DNA of 64,000 nucleotides from Vibrio hangzhouensis (GTDB lineage Bacteria > Pseudomonadota > Gammaproteobacteria > Enterobacterales > Vibrionaceae), in assembly GCF_900107935.1 (NCBI RefSeq), contig NZ_FNVG01000001.1, forward strand, positions 124,001-188,000, given 5' to 3'. The notes under the pieces were generated by a model that was not told where the DNA came from, did no database searches, and was given only the letters and a program-made list of their open reading frames with translations. The position numbers were made by a program, and so were the translations under genes. Below, piece after piece: positions 36,893 to 46,260 of the stretch (position 1 is the first letter of the stretch; each line of letters starts with the position of its first letter).

Positions 36893-37510
36893 ATGCGGTC
36901 TGCGGTAGCTCTGTCTCTGACTCTTCTGATATCAACTACTACCAGTGCTAACTGGTTTAATGAACACACCATTGACAAATTTGACGGTGTAGAGACCCAC
37001 AGAGCCTGGGGTTTCGGCGATGTTATAGGTAATGAATACGCTACCTATGGGATCCGTTGCGACAGCCGAGAAAAGCTGCTGGTCACGGTTGGGTTTGCCA
37101 CCGAACTTGAAGACTACAACGCCCCCATCAGTATCGCCTTCAAAGTAGATAACTATGACCCGATTCGTTTCCAGGGGCAATTGTTTTCCAACACCAAAAA
37201 GTCTGGCTTTGTGCGAGCGCACAAAGAGAACTTACCTATGCTCAATCAACTGATTCTTCAGAGTCGAAAAGGTTTGCAGGTAGCGGTAAGGGTTTCCAAT
37301 GAGCAGGAGAGCCAGTTTATAGACTATACAGTGCCGCTAAGAGGGTTTTCGAGATTTAGTAAAGGCACGAGAGACGCCTGCGGTGTGGGTACAGTTAGAA
37401 TGCCTATGACGGCAAAAGATAAATCAGAGCTGCTAAAACTCAATCAGCAACTCACCGACATTAAACAGCGAATCGCCGAAATCGAGGCAAAGTATTCCAC
37501 CGGGTTCTAA
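36893..37510 (+). CDS. Secreted protein, unknown function
   Basis: A 205-residue protein with a Sec signal peptide (AVALSLTLLISTTTSA, cleavage near residue 19) and a good ribosome site GGGAGAA. The mature part is beta-rich with one cysteine pair (IRCDSREK and DACGVG) and a coiled-coil tail (SELLKLNQQLTDIKQRIAEIE). No family recognised. The stop overlaps the cupin gene's stop on the other strand. Confidence 0.65.
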   Translation: MRSAVALSLTLLISTTTSANWFNEHTIDKFDGVETHRAWGFGDVIGNEYATYGIRCDSREKLLVTVGFATELEDYNAPISIAFKVDNYDPIRFQGQLFSNTKKSGFVRAHKENLPMLNQLILQSRKGLQVAVRVSNEQESQFIDYTVPLRGFSRFSKGTRDACGVGTVRMPMTAKDKSELLKLNQQLTDIKQRIAEIEAKYSTGF

Positions 37511-37830
37511 TCCCGATAAAAAACGGCGAGCCAGATGGTTTTCTCAGTGGCGGAAGTGGATTTCACTCTGTGTTTGACATGAGCAGGAATGTTGATGTAG
37601 TCGCCTTCTCTAAGCACTACTTGGTTCCCACTTTCATACTCAATCACCCCTTCCCCCTTTAACACCGACACCCATTCATGCTCCTCCTGATCATACCAAT
37701 CGCCTTCCGGTGTTGAATGGCCGTCAGAGACTATTCGTTCAATTCGTACACAGCTTCCGGTCTGTATATCCTCAAACAACTCTTCAGGCACAACATCAGG
37801 AATGGCAGTATACAGGTTGTTTGAGGACAT
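37507..37830 (-). CDS. Cupin-domain protein of the TRAP operon
   Basis: Small beta-barrel protein of about 107 residues. Conserved cupin motifs are EEHEWVSVLKGEGVIEY (motif 1, metal-binding His/Glu) and GDYINIPAHVKHRV (motif 2). I prefer the ATG at 37830, with GGA 8 bases upstream, over 37842. It is the last gene behind the TRAP permease, 17 bases on, so it may act on or sense the imported substrate. Reaction unknown. Confidence 0.8.
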   Translation of the reverse strand: MSSNNLYTAIPDVVPEELFEDIQTGSCVRIERIVSDGHSTPEGDWYDQEEHEWVSVLKGEGVIEYESGNQVVLREGDYINIPAHVKHRVKSTSATEKTIWLAVFYRD

Positions 37831-37847
37831 AGCGTTTTCCATATTAT

Positions 37848-39257
37848 TTAGGCATAGCCAATTAAGCCAGGCAACCAGAGAACAATACCAGGCATAACAA
37901 TTAGCACTGCTATTGTGATCACATCAGCGACGAAAAATGGCAGGCAGCCACGAAAGACATCCTGTACCGAACATTCCGGCCTTACTCCAGCCACTACGAA
38001 GCAGTTTAATCCAATAGGCGGTGTGATCAAACACAGCTCTGCCATTTTGACCACAATGATGCCAAACCATATGGCGCACCCTACTCCCGAAACGCCAAAG
38101 GCTGAATCCACCGCAGCAACATCAGCGCCCCCGTTTAAGGCTATCACTGCTGGATAGACTACGGGTAACGTCAGCAGTAGCATACCTATCGCATCCATAA
38201 ACATGCCAAGTACCGCATAGGCACAAAGTATCAACAGTAAGGTCAACATAGGGCTCTGCTCTAAACTGACAATCCAATCTGAAAAGACCGTTGGCAGGTC
38301 GGCAAAGCCAAGAAAGCGCACGTATATGAGCACCCCCCAAATGATGGCAAATATCATCGCTGATAATTTCGCGGTCTCCATCAAAGAGCTCTTGATCTCT
38401 TTCCAGCGACTGCCATGATAAAGCGCTATGACCAAAATGATAGACGCCCCCAATGCGCCAGCTTCGGTAGGCGTGCCAACACCACCATAGATACACACGA
38501 CAATAATGCCGATAACGGCAAATATCGGCAAAGCTCCGGGTACAGATTCAAACCGTTGTTTCCAGGTATAGCCTTTAATCGGAGGACCAAAGTCTTTACG
38601 TGTTAGCGCCAAAAAGACCACTAGCCCACCATAAATAAGAGCAGACACGGCACCCGGAATAAAGCCAGCCATCAACAATGCGCCTACATCCTGCTCGACG
38701 ATAATGGCGTAAATGACCAAGATAGCTGAAGGTGGGATCAACGAGGCCAGCGTACCGCCCGCTGCTACGACTCCTGCGGCAAAGCGTTTGTCATAGCCGA
38801 GTTTAAGCATTTCCGGTACCGCAATCCTGGCAAAAACCGCCGACGTAGCTACAGATGCTCCGGATACCGCGGCAAAACCTGCGGTCGAGAAAACTGTCGC
38901 CACGCCCATTCCACCCGGCAACCAACCAACCCAGCGCTTAGCCGCTTCAAACAGTGACCGTGTTAGTCCAGCATGGTAGGCCAGAAACCCGATTAGGATA
39001 AACGTAGGTATAAGCGAAAGCGCCAGCGAGGAAACTTTAGAGTGTGGAATAGTACCTGCCATTTTTACCGCGACAAGAAACCCTCTCTCGAACCCCAATT
39101 TGGCGGAAAATATCCACAGCAGCCCCAGAAAACCAGCAATGGCGGCGGCAAAAGCCACTCTTACTCCCAGAACCACAAACACTAACATCGCGCCAGACAC
39201 CCACAAACCGATTTCGGTAGAGTCCATGCTGGCCATTGTTTCTAATAGTTGCGTCAT
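37848..39257 (-). CDS. dctM: TRAP transporter, large permease (DctM type)
   Basis: Sodium-driven carboxylate transporter subunit of 469 residues with about twelve hydrophobic segments. GGTLASLIPPSAILVIYAI and FMDAIGMLLLTLPVVYPAV are typical of the DctM/YiaN family. It overlaps dctQ by 4 bases, so the two subunits are coupled. The substrate cannot be told from this subunit. Confidence 0.92.
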   Translation of the reverse strand: MTQLLETMASMDSTEIGLWVSGAMLVFVVLGVRVAFAAAIAGFLGLLWIFSAKLGFERGFLVAVKMAGTIPHSKVSSLALSLIPTFILIGFLAYHAGLTRSLFEAAKRWVGWLPGGMGVATVFSTAGFAAVSGASVATSAVFARIAVPEMLKLGYDKRFAAGVVAAGGTLASLIPPSAILVIYAIIVEQDVGALLMAGFIPGAVSALIYGGLVVFLALTRKDFGPPIKGYTWKQRFESVPGALPIFAVIGIIVVCIYGGVGTPTEAGALGASIILVIALYHGSRWKEIKSSLMETAKLSAMIFAIIWGVLIYVRFLGFADLPTVFSDWIVSLEQSPMLTLLLILCAYAVLGMFMDAIGMLLLTLPVVYPAVIALNGGADVAAVDSAFGVSGVGCAIWFGIIVVKMAELCLITPPIGLNCFVVAGVRPECSVQDVFRGCLPFFVADVITIAVLIVMPGIVLWLPGLIGYA

Positions 39258-39877
39258 TTTTTATCCACCGATTCTTCTTCACCAGTTACGCTTTCTGCCT
39301 CTTTTGCTGCGACATCGGCTGCAGTCTCTATTAAAGGAACCGCTATTGGCGCATCGCCTCCCTTTCGTATGGCCCGTCCATAACCCCATATCTGAAGAAT
39401 TAAACGCAGTGCCAAGACCGTCAAAGCAACGGGTACCACCAGCTTTGCAGGCCATGTTGGGAGGTTGATATCGAGTGAAGAGTCACCGATAGAATAAGCT
39501 CGCCAGAAATGAAGATATGAGCCATAGATAAGTACCACTGTAACCAACAGCATTAATAGCGTGGTAAGCAACTCCGTAAACCACAGCCATCGTCCATGCA
39601 TCCGGCCAATAACGATATCCATTCGGATATGGCCACCTAAGCGTTGTGTATAGGCAATCCCTAGAAAAGCGATGAATGCCATTGCCTGTTCAACCCAATC
39701 GATGTAACCACTAATTGGAGCTGAAAACAGCCAACGTCCCAAAATGTTGACAGTCGCGAGTGCAACCAGAGAAATAATGACCAGTCCGGCGATCAAATTT
39801 AACAACGACTCGAGTCGAAAAAACCACCGGTCTGCTTTGCTAAGTGACGTATCGTCGTGAAGTACTGACGCTGACAT
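39254..39877 (-). CDS. dctQ: TRAP transporter, small permease (DctQ type)
   Basis: A 207-residue membrane protein with four hydrophobic segments and the DctQ pattern WVEQAMAFIAFLGIAYTQRLGGHIRMDIV, where the charged residues contact the large subunit. The C-terminal tail is acidic and longer than most (KEAESVTGEEESVDKK). It lies between dctP and dctM. Confidence 0.9.
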   Translation of the reverse strand: MSASVLHDDTSLSKADRWFFRLESLLNLIAGLVIISLVALATVNILGRWLFSAPISGYIDWVEQAMAFIAFLGIAYTQRLGGHIRMDIVIGRMHGRWLWFTELLTTLLMLLVTVVLIYGSYLHFWRAYSIGDSSLDINLPTWPAKLVVPVALTVLALRLILQIWGYGRAIRKGGDAPIAVPLIETAADVAAKEAESVTGEEESVDKK

Positions 39878-39956
39878 ACCTTACATCCTTTTGGTATCTC
39901 GAAAATTGAATATGCGCCGGTCATTAACCGGCGCAAACATGGAAGGGCAATGGCTA

Positions 39957-40961
39957 TTATTGACTGAATTGCTCAGCGGTAAACTCAAGAAGTGCCTGTG
40001 AATCAAAGTTTCCTTTATACTTTTTCACCCAATCCTGACGAACAGAAGCCGCAAGTTCATTGAGCTGCTTAGTCTGCTCTGGGGTAAAGGTCACCTGCAT
40101 CACGCCTTCTTGCTCGATCGCTTTATCGAACTTAGCCGTGGTATTTTGCTCATAGTTCTGAACATAGAAATCCAGCGCTTCATCAACGGAAGTTAATAAC
40201 GCTTCTCTGTGTGCTGGTTTCAACATTTCTAGCGCTTCAGTGTTAACTACAACCGGACAGTTTGCAGAACCCAAATTCAGATTAGTGGTTACCCAATTCG
40301 CGACTTTGTATGTGTTCGTGGCCAGATGGGCATGAGGGGCAAATGACGCGGCATCAATAACACCCGAATCCATCGACTGCCTCACCTCAGAAAACGGCAC
40401 GCTGGTCTTAACTGCACCAAGTTTGCTCAGTACATTCATGATGCCACCTGGACCACGGACCCTCAGCCCTTCAAAGTCCTCAAGCTTCGCTAACTGATCG
40501 CTTTTACTCGCAATGTTATATTGAGGCAGTGGCGTAGGCATAAGCAAAGTGGCGTTCCAACGCGCGAGATCTTTCTTAACTTCAGGATGATTGAAAACCG
40601 CCATATAGATCTCACCGACCCTAGCCAAAGAAACGTCCAGGGAGAACGGTAATTCTGTCACCGTAATCGTCGGGTTTTTGTCGGTGTGGTAGAAAGAACA
40701 GAACTGAGCCATTTCAAATGCACCAAACGAAATACCATCGAGATTTTCACGTGCCTTGGACAATCCGCCGTATGAAAGCTTTAGTTTGAATTCCCCATTG
40801 GTCTTAGCTTCAACAAGCTCGGCTAGTTTTTCTACATTCTCTGTAAAAGCCCGTCGCTTACCCCAAAGTGATACATTCCACTCAGTCGCAGCTTCCACCT
40901 CTGTTGCAACAAAGCCCGTTAACACCAACGACGTAGCAATTATCGTTTTTAAGCCTTTCAT
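39957..40961 (-). CDS. dctP: TRAP transporter, periplasmic solute-binding protein (DctP type)
   Basis: A 334-residue binding protein with a Sec signal peptide ending near VEA (residues 22-24). The DctP fold is seen in LEDFEGLRVRGPGGIMNVLSKLGA, whose arginine usually binds the substrate carboxylate, and in SFAPHAHLATNTYKVANWV. It leads the dctPQM-cupin operon. Substrate unknown; the pattern fits organic acids but not a particular one. Confidence 0.9.
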   Translation of the reverse strand: MKGLKTIIATSLVLTGFVATEVEAATEWNVSLWGKRRAFTENVEKLAELVEAKTNGEFKLKLSYGGLSKARENLDGISFGAFEMAQFCSFYHTDKNPTITVTELPFSLDVSLARVGEIYMAVFNHPEVKKDLARWNATLLMPTPLPQYNIASKSDQLAKLEDFEGLRVRGPGGIMNVLSKLGAVKTSVPFSEVRQSMDSGVIDAASFAPHAHLATNTYKVANWVTTNLNLGSANCPVVVNTEALEMLKPAHREALLTSVDEALDFYVQNYEQNTTAKFDKAIEQEGVMQVTFTPEQTKQLNELAASVRQDWVKKYKGNFDSQALLEFTAEQFSQ

Positions 40962-41234
40962 CCACTTCTCCTAACTTATCTTTATATTCATCCATAAAGC
41001 CATTCCGATTAAGCCTCGGGCTAACTTAATGATAAGCGTAGAATATTTATTCAAACGTGCGGATTTTTTTACCAAAATTGATACGTTGAACAGATTTAGC
41101 AATTCTTAGATTCACACTAATGCAGTAGTAGCTGAATTCACTACCTTCGAATGTCCTCCGGCAAAAAGGGAAAATAAATACGATAAAATATGACCACTCT
41201 TGGGTATCACCGAATAACACATCTCTTTCCATTC

Positions 41235-41504
41235 GATTACGTTTTGGTCACGTCATCGGGGGTATATGGTGACCAACCTATTCTGGTCAAAATGGTCTGG
41301 AAAACTCAAGAAGATGGGCCAGAGGCGATTTTGTGTAGGGCTCTCACTGCCTTAGGTAAACCTGCAGATGTCACTCAACTTCTGGGGAACTACCACTTTA
41401 TCGCGAGCGATGCGAGTCAGTACATTACCGGGACTGATATTCGTGTCGATGGAGGCTGGATTGGAGGCGTGACCAACAAACTTGCCGATGTACTGCTTAG
41501 TTGA
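41235..41504 (+). pseudogene. SDR oxidoreductase gene remnant
   Basis: Only the C-terminal third of a short-chain dehydrogenase is readable: GVYGDQPILVKM, then RALTALGKPADVTQLL, HFIASDASQYITGTDIRVDGGW. These match the SDR ending (LGRLGKPEDVA, FLASDASSYITG, VDGG) very well. The nucleotide-binding N-terminus and the YxxxK catalytic site are absent, so the gene is dead. It lies just downstream, on the other strand, of the TRAP operon's promoter region. Confidence 0.75.
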
Positions 41505-41555
41505 TGGCAAGTTTGTTGCGATCTTATAGGCTATCAAAGCACTGAATAGTGGTAT

Positions 41556-43193
41556 CTATTCATTGGCTAGTTCTGCCAGTGCTTTTTTCGTGACCCAGTA
41601 AGAAAGGTTGATCAACAGGTTGGTTTGTAACGGCGTAAGTTCAACTACGCCACGCAAATTCTCGAAAAAAGTACCGTAATGAGGAAAGTCCTCAAGCCCA
41701 TCCTGATTGCCAATTAGCCTTTTCTTTTTCGCCAGTGTCTTCGCTAGCTCTTGCTCACCGAGTGCATTTTCCCACTCTTTACTGCGGCAATTGTAGACCC
41801 AGGTAACCTCAACACGATGACCGGCCTTAATGCCGTAGTGGCGATTTTCAATCGTCGTCAATTGTGTTGTAGCATACAGAGCTTTTTGAGCCACATACTC
41901 ACCGCTACTCGCTTCCTCTTCTACCTGTCGGGTAAACTGGTCGATGATATTTAACAGTTCACTCCGACCATTACCGAATACCACATTGGTATCAAACTTC
42001 GATAACTTAAACAGGTTATCGATCGGTACAAATAATGCCTTGAGTGACTTATTGATGCCACTCTTGATCGGGTTTTGGGTGTCTGGTTCGAAAGGTTTTT
42101 TAGTATTCACAAAAACCACGACTTTCGATACGTTCCTTGCAAGTAAAGGCATGATGCCTAAATTTTCCAGATGACCGCCGTCAGAATGTGGATACTCTTC
42201 AGGCACAGGGTTTTCACCGTCCGGTACGTTTAGAGGGATATGGTTAAATTCAGGAAAACCTAGCGCTCCAAATCCAAGTTTGCTCGTGATTTCCTGTGGC
42301 GCTGCCCCCGTACTAGCGACAATATCACTGAGCGAAAACGCGCGTTCGTCGGTAAAATCCAGGCCCACCACCGGAGCCTGCTTAACTAACATCTTGCCTT
42401 GTTCTCCAGCAGACGTGGTTTTGTAGGGGCCTTTGCAATCATAGCCACAACTTGTTACGTACCCTCCACCAAAGTAGTCATCCTGATTCCAGAAATCATC
42501 GTCTACATGCCCAACCCGAACACCAGAGTAATATGAGGTGTATTCCACATGGTATTTCTTGTCCGAGCTAAGCCCATCTTCATTAAGTAACGTGGCACCA
42601 AGAATTAAGAAAGGAGCCCCCTCACGAACCTGGTGGAAACTTGGTTTCACGGTGCCATGGAACCCTTCCAAAGCCTGATTCATAGTTTCTTCGTTGAAGG
42701 TAAAATAACGGCTTGGACTTTCCAGTCCATAGGGTTTTAAGAACACCTGCCCAAGAGAATAGGCAAAACTTTCGTCACCACGCAGATTGATGCCGCCCTC
42801 AACCAGATTTTTAACTAACGGTGATTCAGTAATGGCTTTTTGAAACGAGCTGGGCAAAACATTTTTGCAAATCGAACGAGTGACATCATCGGGGTCAAGT
42901 ATCCGCCCAAAGTAGGTTTCTAGATTAGGGGCATAACTATATGGAACAGCCGCCCATCCCCCTCCGGACACTGCCGAAATGTATTTGACCCGGTCGATTA
43001 ACCCCAGATCATGTAACGCTTTGAGCTGACCTAACGTGCACGCAGCCGAGCGAGTACCACCCCCAGAGAAAGCCACACCGATATCCCGCGCTACATGTGT
43101 ACCACCATCTTTAAAGCACGCTAGTTCTTGCTCAGGAAAATGGTTCTGGTCTATCCATTTTTGGGACCAGTAGTCTATGTAGAATTTCTTCAT
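41556..43193 (-). CDS. Patatin-like phospholipase
   Basis: A 545-residue lipid acyl hydrolase. The oxyanion motif GGGTRS is at residues 44-49, the nucleophile Ser76 in ISAVSGGGW, and the partner Asp in HSDGGHLENLG near residue 340. The oxyanion motif matches patatin, while the serine motif resembles cytosolic PLA2 (SGGxW). No signal peptide is present, so it acts in the cytosol or is exported by another route. There is no neighbouring chaperone or secretion gene. Confidence 0.88.
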   Translation of the reverse strand: MKKFYIDYWSQKWIDQNHFPEQELACFKDGGTHVARDIGVAFSGGGTRSAACTLGQLKALHDLGLIDRVKYISAVSGGGWAAVPYSYAPNLETYFGRILDPDDVTRSICKNVLPSSFQKAITESPLVKNLVEGGINLRGDESFAYSLGQVFLKPYGLESPSRYFTFNEETMNQALEGFHGTVKPSFHQVREGAPFLILGATLLNEDGLSSDKKYHVEYTSYYSGVRVGHVDDDFWNQDDYFGGGYVTSCGYDCKGPYKTTSAGEQGKMLVKQAPVVGLDFTDERAFSLSDIVASTGAAPQEITSKLGFGALGFPEFNHIPLNVPDGENPVPEEYPHSDGGHLENLGIMPLLARNVSKVVVFVNTKKPFEPDTQNPIKSGINKSLKALFVPIDNLFKLSKFDTNVVFGNGRSELLNIIDQFTRQVEEEASSGEYVAQKALYATTQLTTIENRHYGIKAGHRVEVTWVYNCRSKEWENALGEQELAKTLAKKKRLIGNQDGLEDFPHYGTFFENLRGVVELTPLQTNLLINLSYWVTKKALAELANE

Positions 43194-44215
43194 TTTTTTG
43201 CTCCTAGCCGATCGTTGATACGATATAAAACTAGGTTAATATTTTGGGATGACCAAAGTATTTTCGAGAAGCCGTGCTTTAGAATGTTAGTTGTTGCTAA
43301 AAATACAACTCATATCAGCTTATACGACCTTAGCAAACGAGATGCTGTCTTCAAGTCAGTGGCTATTTGACCTTTAGAGCCAGACACCATGAGGCTACAT
43401 GCCAACTCGTGAAATAATTGATAAGACCTAACTCGCCTTCGCCCCAACACTGCGTTTCTAGCCACCCAATGTTACCCCCAAAGACACAACGTCACCTCCT
43501 TGAACAAGATGATCTTCTAAAGCGGGTTACAAACGATAATTTTGTGAAGTACTAAAGTGTATTTTCCCTTTCTTGTTTCTAAACCAAATAATAACCCATC
43601 ATTCCCTTGAAAAAGGGAATCTCATACAACGCGCTGTGAACTCAACTTACGTGACTTAGCTTTTGTTTTCAGTTAACTATGTGCTTTAGGAGATCCTCAC
43701 TTTCGCGTGAGGATGACGGCTATCTGAGATGGGTTAAAAACAAAGGAAACTAGGTTGCTTTTGTCCAACACCGAGCTTGCTGCTATGGCCAGATCAGATT
43801 TGCGCCGAATCTTGCTTGGACCGCCGCCTTTTTAGGTTGATCGAGCCATACTTCACCATACGGCTCGTATCGCTGTATAAAAAACAACCAAAGCTACCCT
43901 TGTACGTGAATAAATCACCTATAATAAACAGGTAAAGATGTATGCTCTTACATAACCATACGTCGCATGACGCTTGCGATAAAAAAGCGTGGTAATTAGG
44001 GGTTACTGTAGAACTTTGGATATGAAAGCAAGAAGTCATACTGACTATTAATTTCTAGTTATATTAGAAGGTTAAATAGCGTTTCCCCTATGCTAAGGCA
44101 ACACTTAGTGACTAATTGTAAACTCCGTACAATTTACTCTAGTCGATTAAGCGCTTCCTACCTCATTCAATTTTGCATAGGTCAAATTCCTTGCCTAAAG
44201 CAGGAGGGCATTCTC
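43194..44215. other. Long non-coding region upstream of hflK
   Basis: About 1 kb without a convincing gene. It contains copy 3 of the hairpin-ended repeat (43597-43717) and must hold the hflK promoter. A minus-strand frame near 43795-43890 (PYGEVWLDQPKKAAVQARFG) reads like protein but stops at once and is not otherwise supported. Confidence 0.5.
43597..43717 (-). repeat. Hairpin-ended repeat element, copy 3
   Basis: A 121-bp inverted copy of the elements at 36189 and 36372. Ends are ATTCCCTT-GAAA-AAGGGAAT and ATCCTCAC/GTGAGGAT hairpins, and the core GTTCACAGCGCGTTGTATGA aligns with the other copies. It is more diverged than copies 1 and 2. Confidence 0.8.
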
Positions 44216-45274
44216 ATGCTCCCAAGTAACAATTCTTCAGGAAACCCCTGGGGCGGAGGACAACAAGATCCCCCACTATTAAATAAAGCTTTTCATACTA
44301 TTCTTCAGTACTTCAAGAAAATTCTTATAGGTGGCGGACCTTCAAGATTTTCTGCTCCAATAATTATTTTATTTTTAGCCCTTATTTTGTGGTCAACATT
44401 TTATACAGTTCCAAGTGACTCTGTCGCTGTCATACAACGCTTTGGCAAGTATGTCAATGATGTTCCTGCGGGGCTTCACATCAAGATCCCACTTGGTATT
44501 GACACGGTAAAAATAGTGCCCGTTAAGCGGCAGCTAAAACAAGAGTTTGGTTTTACGACGCCAGGAGCTAATGATCCTAATCAAAGTCCAAGAGTGAACG
44601 ATCGTCGCCAAGAGACACAAATGGTCACCGGTGATTTAAATGCCGCCCTTGTGGAGTGGGTAGTTCAATATCGAATTTCTGAACCCATTAAGTTTTTGTT
44701 CGAAGTCCGAGAACCTAGTGAAACTCTTCGATATGTTTCTGAATCCGTAATGCGTGAAGTCGTCGGAGATAGAACTGTGGATGAAGTGATCACAATAGGT
44801 CGACAAGAAATTGAATATGAAGCTCTTTCAAAAATGCAGGCGCTATCAACTAAATATTCCTTAGGGATAAGTATTGACCAAGTGCAATTGAAAAACATCA
44901 ACCCTCCGCAACCTGTCCAGGCATCATTTAACGAAGTGAACCAAGCTCAACAGGAAAAAGAAAAGCTTATTAATGAAGCTCGCCGAGATTACAACAAAGT
45001 GATCCCTTTGGCTTTAGGAGAAAAAGATCAAAGGATCAGAGAGGCTGATGGTTATCGACTAAAAAGGGTGAATGAAGCCGAAGGGGATACAGCTCGCTTT
45101 AATGCACTATTGTCCGAGTACGTTAAAGCGCCGGAAGTGACTAAACGAAGAATCTACTTAGAAACCATGCAAGCTGTATTACCGAATATTCGGGCCAAAA
45201 TTATCATTGATGAGCGAGCAAACAATATTTTACCTTTACTCAATCTCAACAAGACACAAGGAGATGCACAATGA
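44216..45274 (+). CDS. hflK: HflK-type SPFH membrane protein (second copy)
   Basis: SPFH/band-7 protein of about 352 residues. HflK and HflC form a large cage around the membrane protease FtsH and control which membrane proteins it degrades. Visible: a glycine-rich start (NPWGGGQQD), one membrane helix (about 47-63), the band-7 domain (VIQRFGKYVNDVPAGLHIKIP) and a helical stalk. The start at 44216 has AGGAGGG about 8 bases upstream; earlier starts would lengthen the protein without homology. First gene of a coupled operon with hflC and nhaA. Confidence 0.88.
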   Translation: MLPSNNSSGNPWGGGQQDPPLLNKAFHTILQYFKKILIGGGPSRFSAPIIILFLALILWSTFYTVPSDSVAVIQRFGKYVNDVPAGLHIKIPLGIDTVKIVPVKRQLKQEFGFTTPGANDPNQSPRVNDRRQETQMVTGDLNAALVEWVVQYRISEPIKFLFEVREPSETLRYVSESVMREVVGDRTVDEVITIGRQEIEYEALSKMQALSTKYSLGISIDQVQLKNINPPQPVQASFNEVNQAQQEKEKLINEARRDYNKVIPLALGEKDQRIREADGYRLKRVNEAEGDTARFNALLSEYVKAPEVTKRRIYLETMQAVLPNIRAKIIIDERANNILPLLNLNKTQGDAQ

Positions 45275-46260
45275 AACCGAATAAAGTAGGAATCATAACC
45301 GCATTAGTTTTTGGTGTATCTCTTAGCATATACAACGCACTTTACACCGTGAGTGAAGTACAACAGGTCATTATTACTCAGTTTGGGAAGCCAATAGGAG
45401 AACCTGTTGTGGATGCCGGGTTGAAGATAAAAATGCCTTTCATTCAAGAAATTAACACTATAGACAAACGAGTGTTGGAGTGGGATGGCAACCCTTCCGA
45501 TATGCCAACAAAAGATAAGCTGTATATTTCAGTTGATTTATTCGCTCGGTGGCGAATAACCGACCCACTTCAATACTTTTTAAGAATCAAAGATGAACGC
45601 AGTGCACAATCTCGTCTTGACGACATTTTGGGGAGTGAGACGCGAAATGCTGTTGCAAAACATGAACTAATCGAAATAATTCGTACAAACAAAAATCGAA
45701 AACCGTTACGCGATTCCTTATTAATTGACACTGAAGGAGAATTAAAAATCGGCACACTTGTTCCTATCAAAAAAGGTCGACAACTAGTAGAACAAGAAAT
45801 ATTCTCTGCTGCTTCGGAAAAAATAAAGATATTTGGTATTGAATTGCTCGACATTCGATTCAAGCGTATTAATTACAATGAAAGTGTTCGCCCTAAAATT
45901 TATGAGCGAATGATTAGTGAACGTCGACAAATCGCAGAACGTTTTTTATCCGAAGGAAATGGGGAAGCTGCAAGGATTCGTGGTGACCGTATCAGAGATT
46001 TGAATAAAATCCAGTCTGAAGCCTATCGGGAAGTCGAAGAGATTCGCGGACAAGCCGATGCCAAAGCCGCCGAGATTTATTCGTTAGCTTACAATAAAAG
46101 CCCTCAAGCGAGAGACCTTTATGAGTTTACACGAACAATGCAGACTTACTCGACCATCATTTCAGAAAACACAATGCTTGTCTTATCTACCCATAGCGAT
46201 TTATTCAAGTTTTTGAATAACATCGAAGGAAACTTGAGTACCACAGTTGACAAGCAATGA
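45271..46260 (+). CDS. hflC: HflC-type SPFH membrane protein (second copy)
   Basis: Partner of HflK, 329 residues, near the normal HflC size. One N-terminal membrane helix, band-7 domain (QQVIITQFGKPIGEPVVDAGLKIKMPF) and a C-terminal helical region with GQADAKAAEIYSLAYN, a signature of HflC. The start codon overlaps the hflK stop (ATGA), which ensures equal translation. The canonical hflKC pair probably lies next to hflX elsewhere on this chromosome, so this is likely a specialised paralogue. Confidence 0.88.
   Translation: MKPNKVGIITALVFGVSLSIYNALYTVSEVQQVIITQFGKPIGEPVVDAGLKIKMPFIQEINTIDKRVLEWDGNPSDMPTKDKLYISVDLFARWRITDPLQYFLRIKDERSAQSRLDDILGSETRNAVAKHELIEIIRTNKNRKPLRDSLLIDTEGELKIGTLVPIKKGRQLVEQEIFSAASEKIKIFGIELLDIRFKRINYNESVRPKIYERMISERRQIAERFLSEGNGEAARIRGDRIRDLNKIQSEAYREVEEIRGQADAKAAEIYSLAYNKSPQARDLYEFTRTMQTYSTIISENTMLVLSTHSDLFKFLNNIEGNLSTTVDKQ

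Noticed and set aside
38122..38496. 124-codon ORF inside dctM
   Set aside because: Same strand, shifted frame of a clear TRAP permease; a shadow.
43794..44039. 81-codon minus-strand ORF, and the nearby frame reading PYGEVWLDQPKKAAVQARFG
   Set aside because: No start signal, no family and early stops; possible remnant but not enough to call a gene.
44090..44215. Upstream extension of hflK
   Set aside because: The 42 extra residues are not HflK-like, and a strong ribosome site precedes the ATG at 44216.
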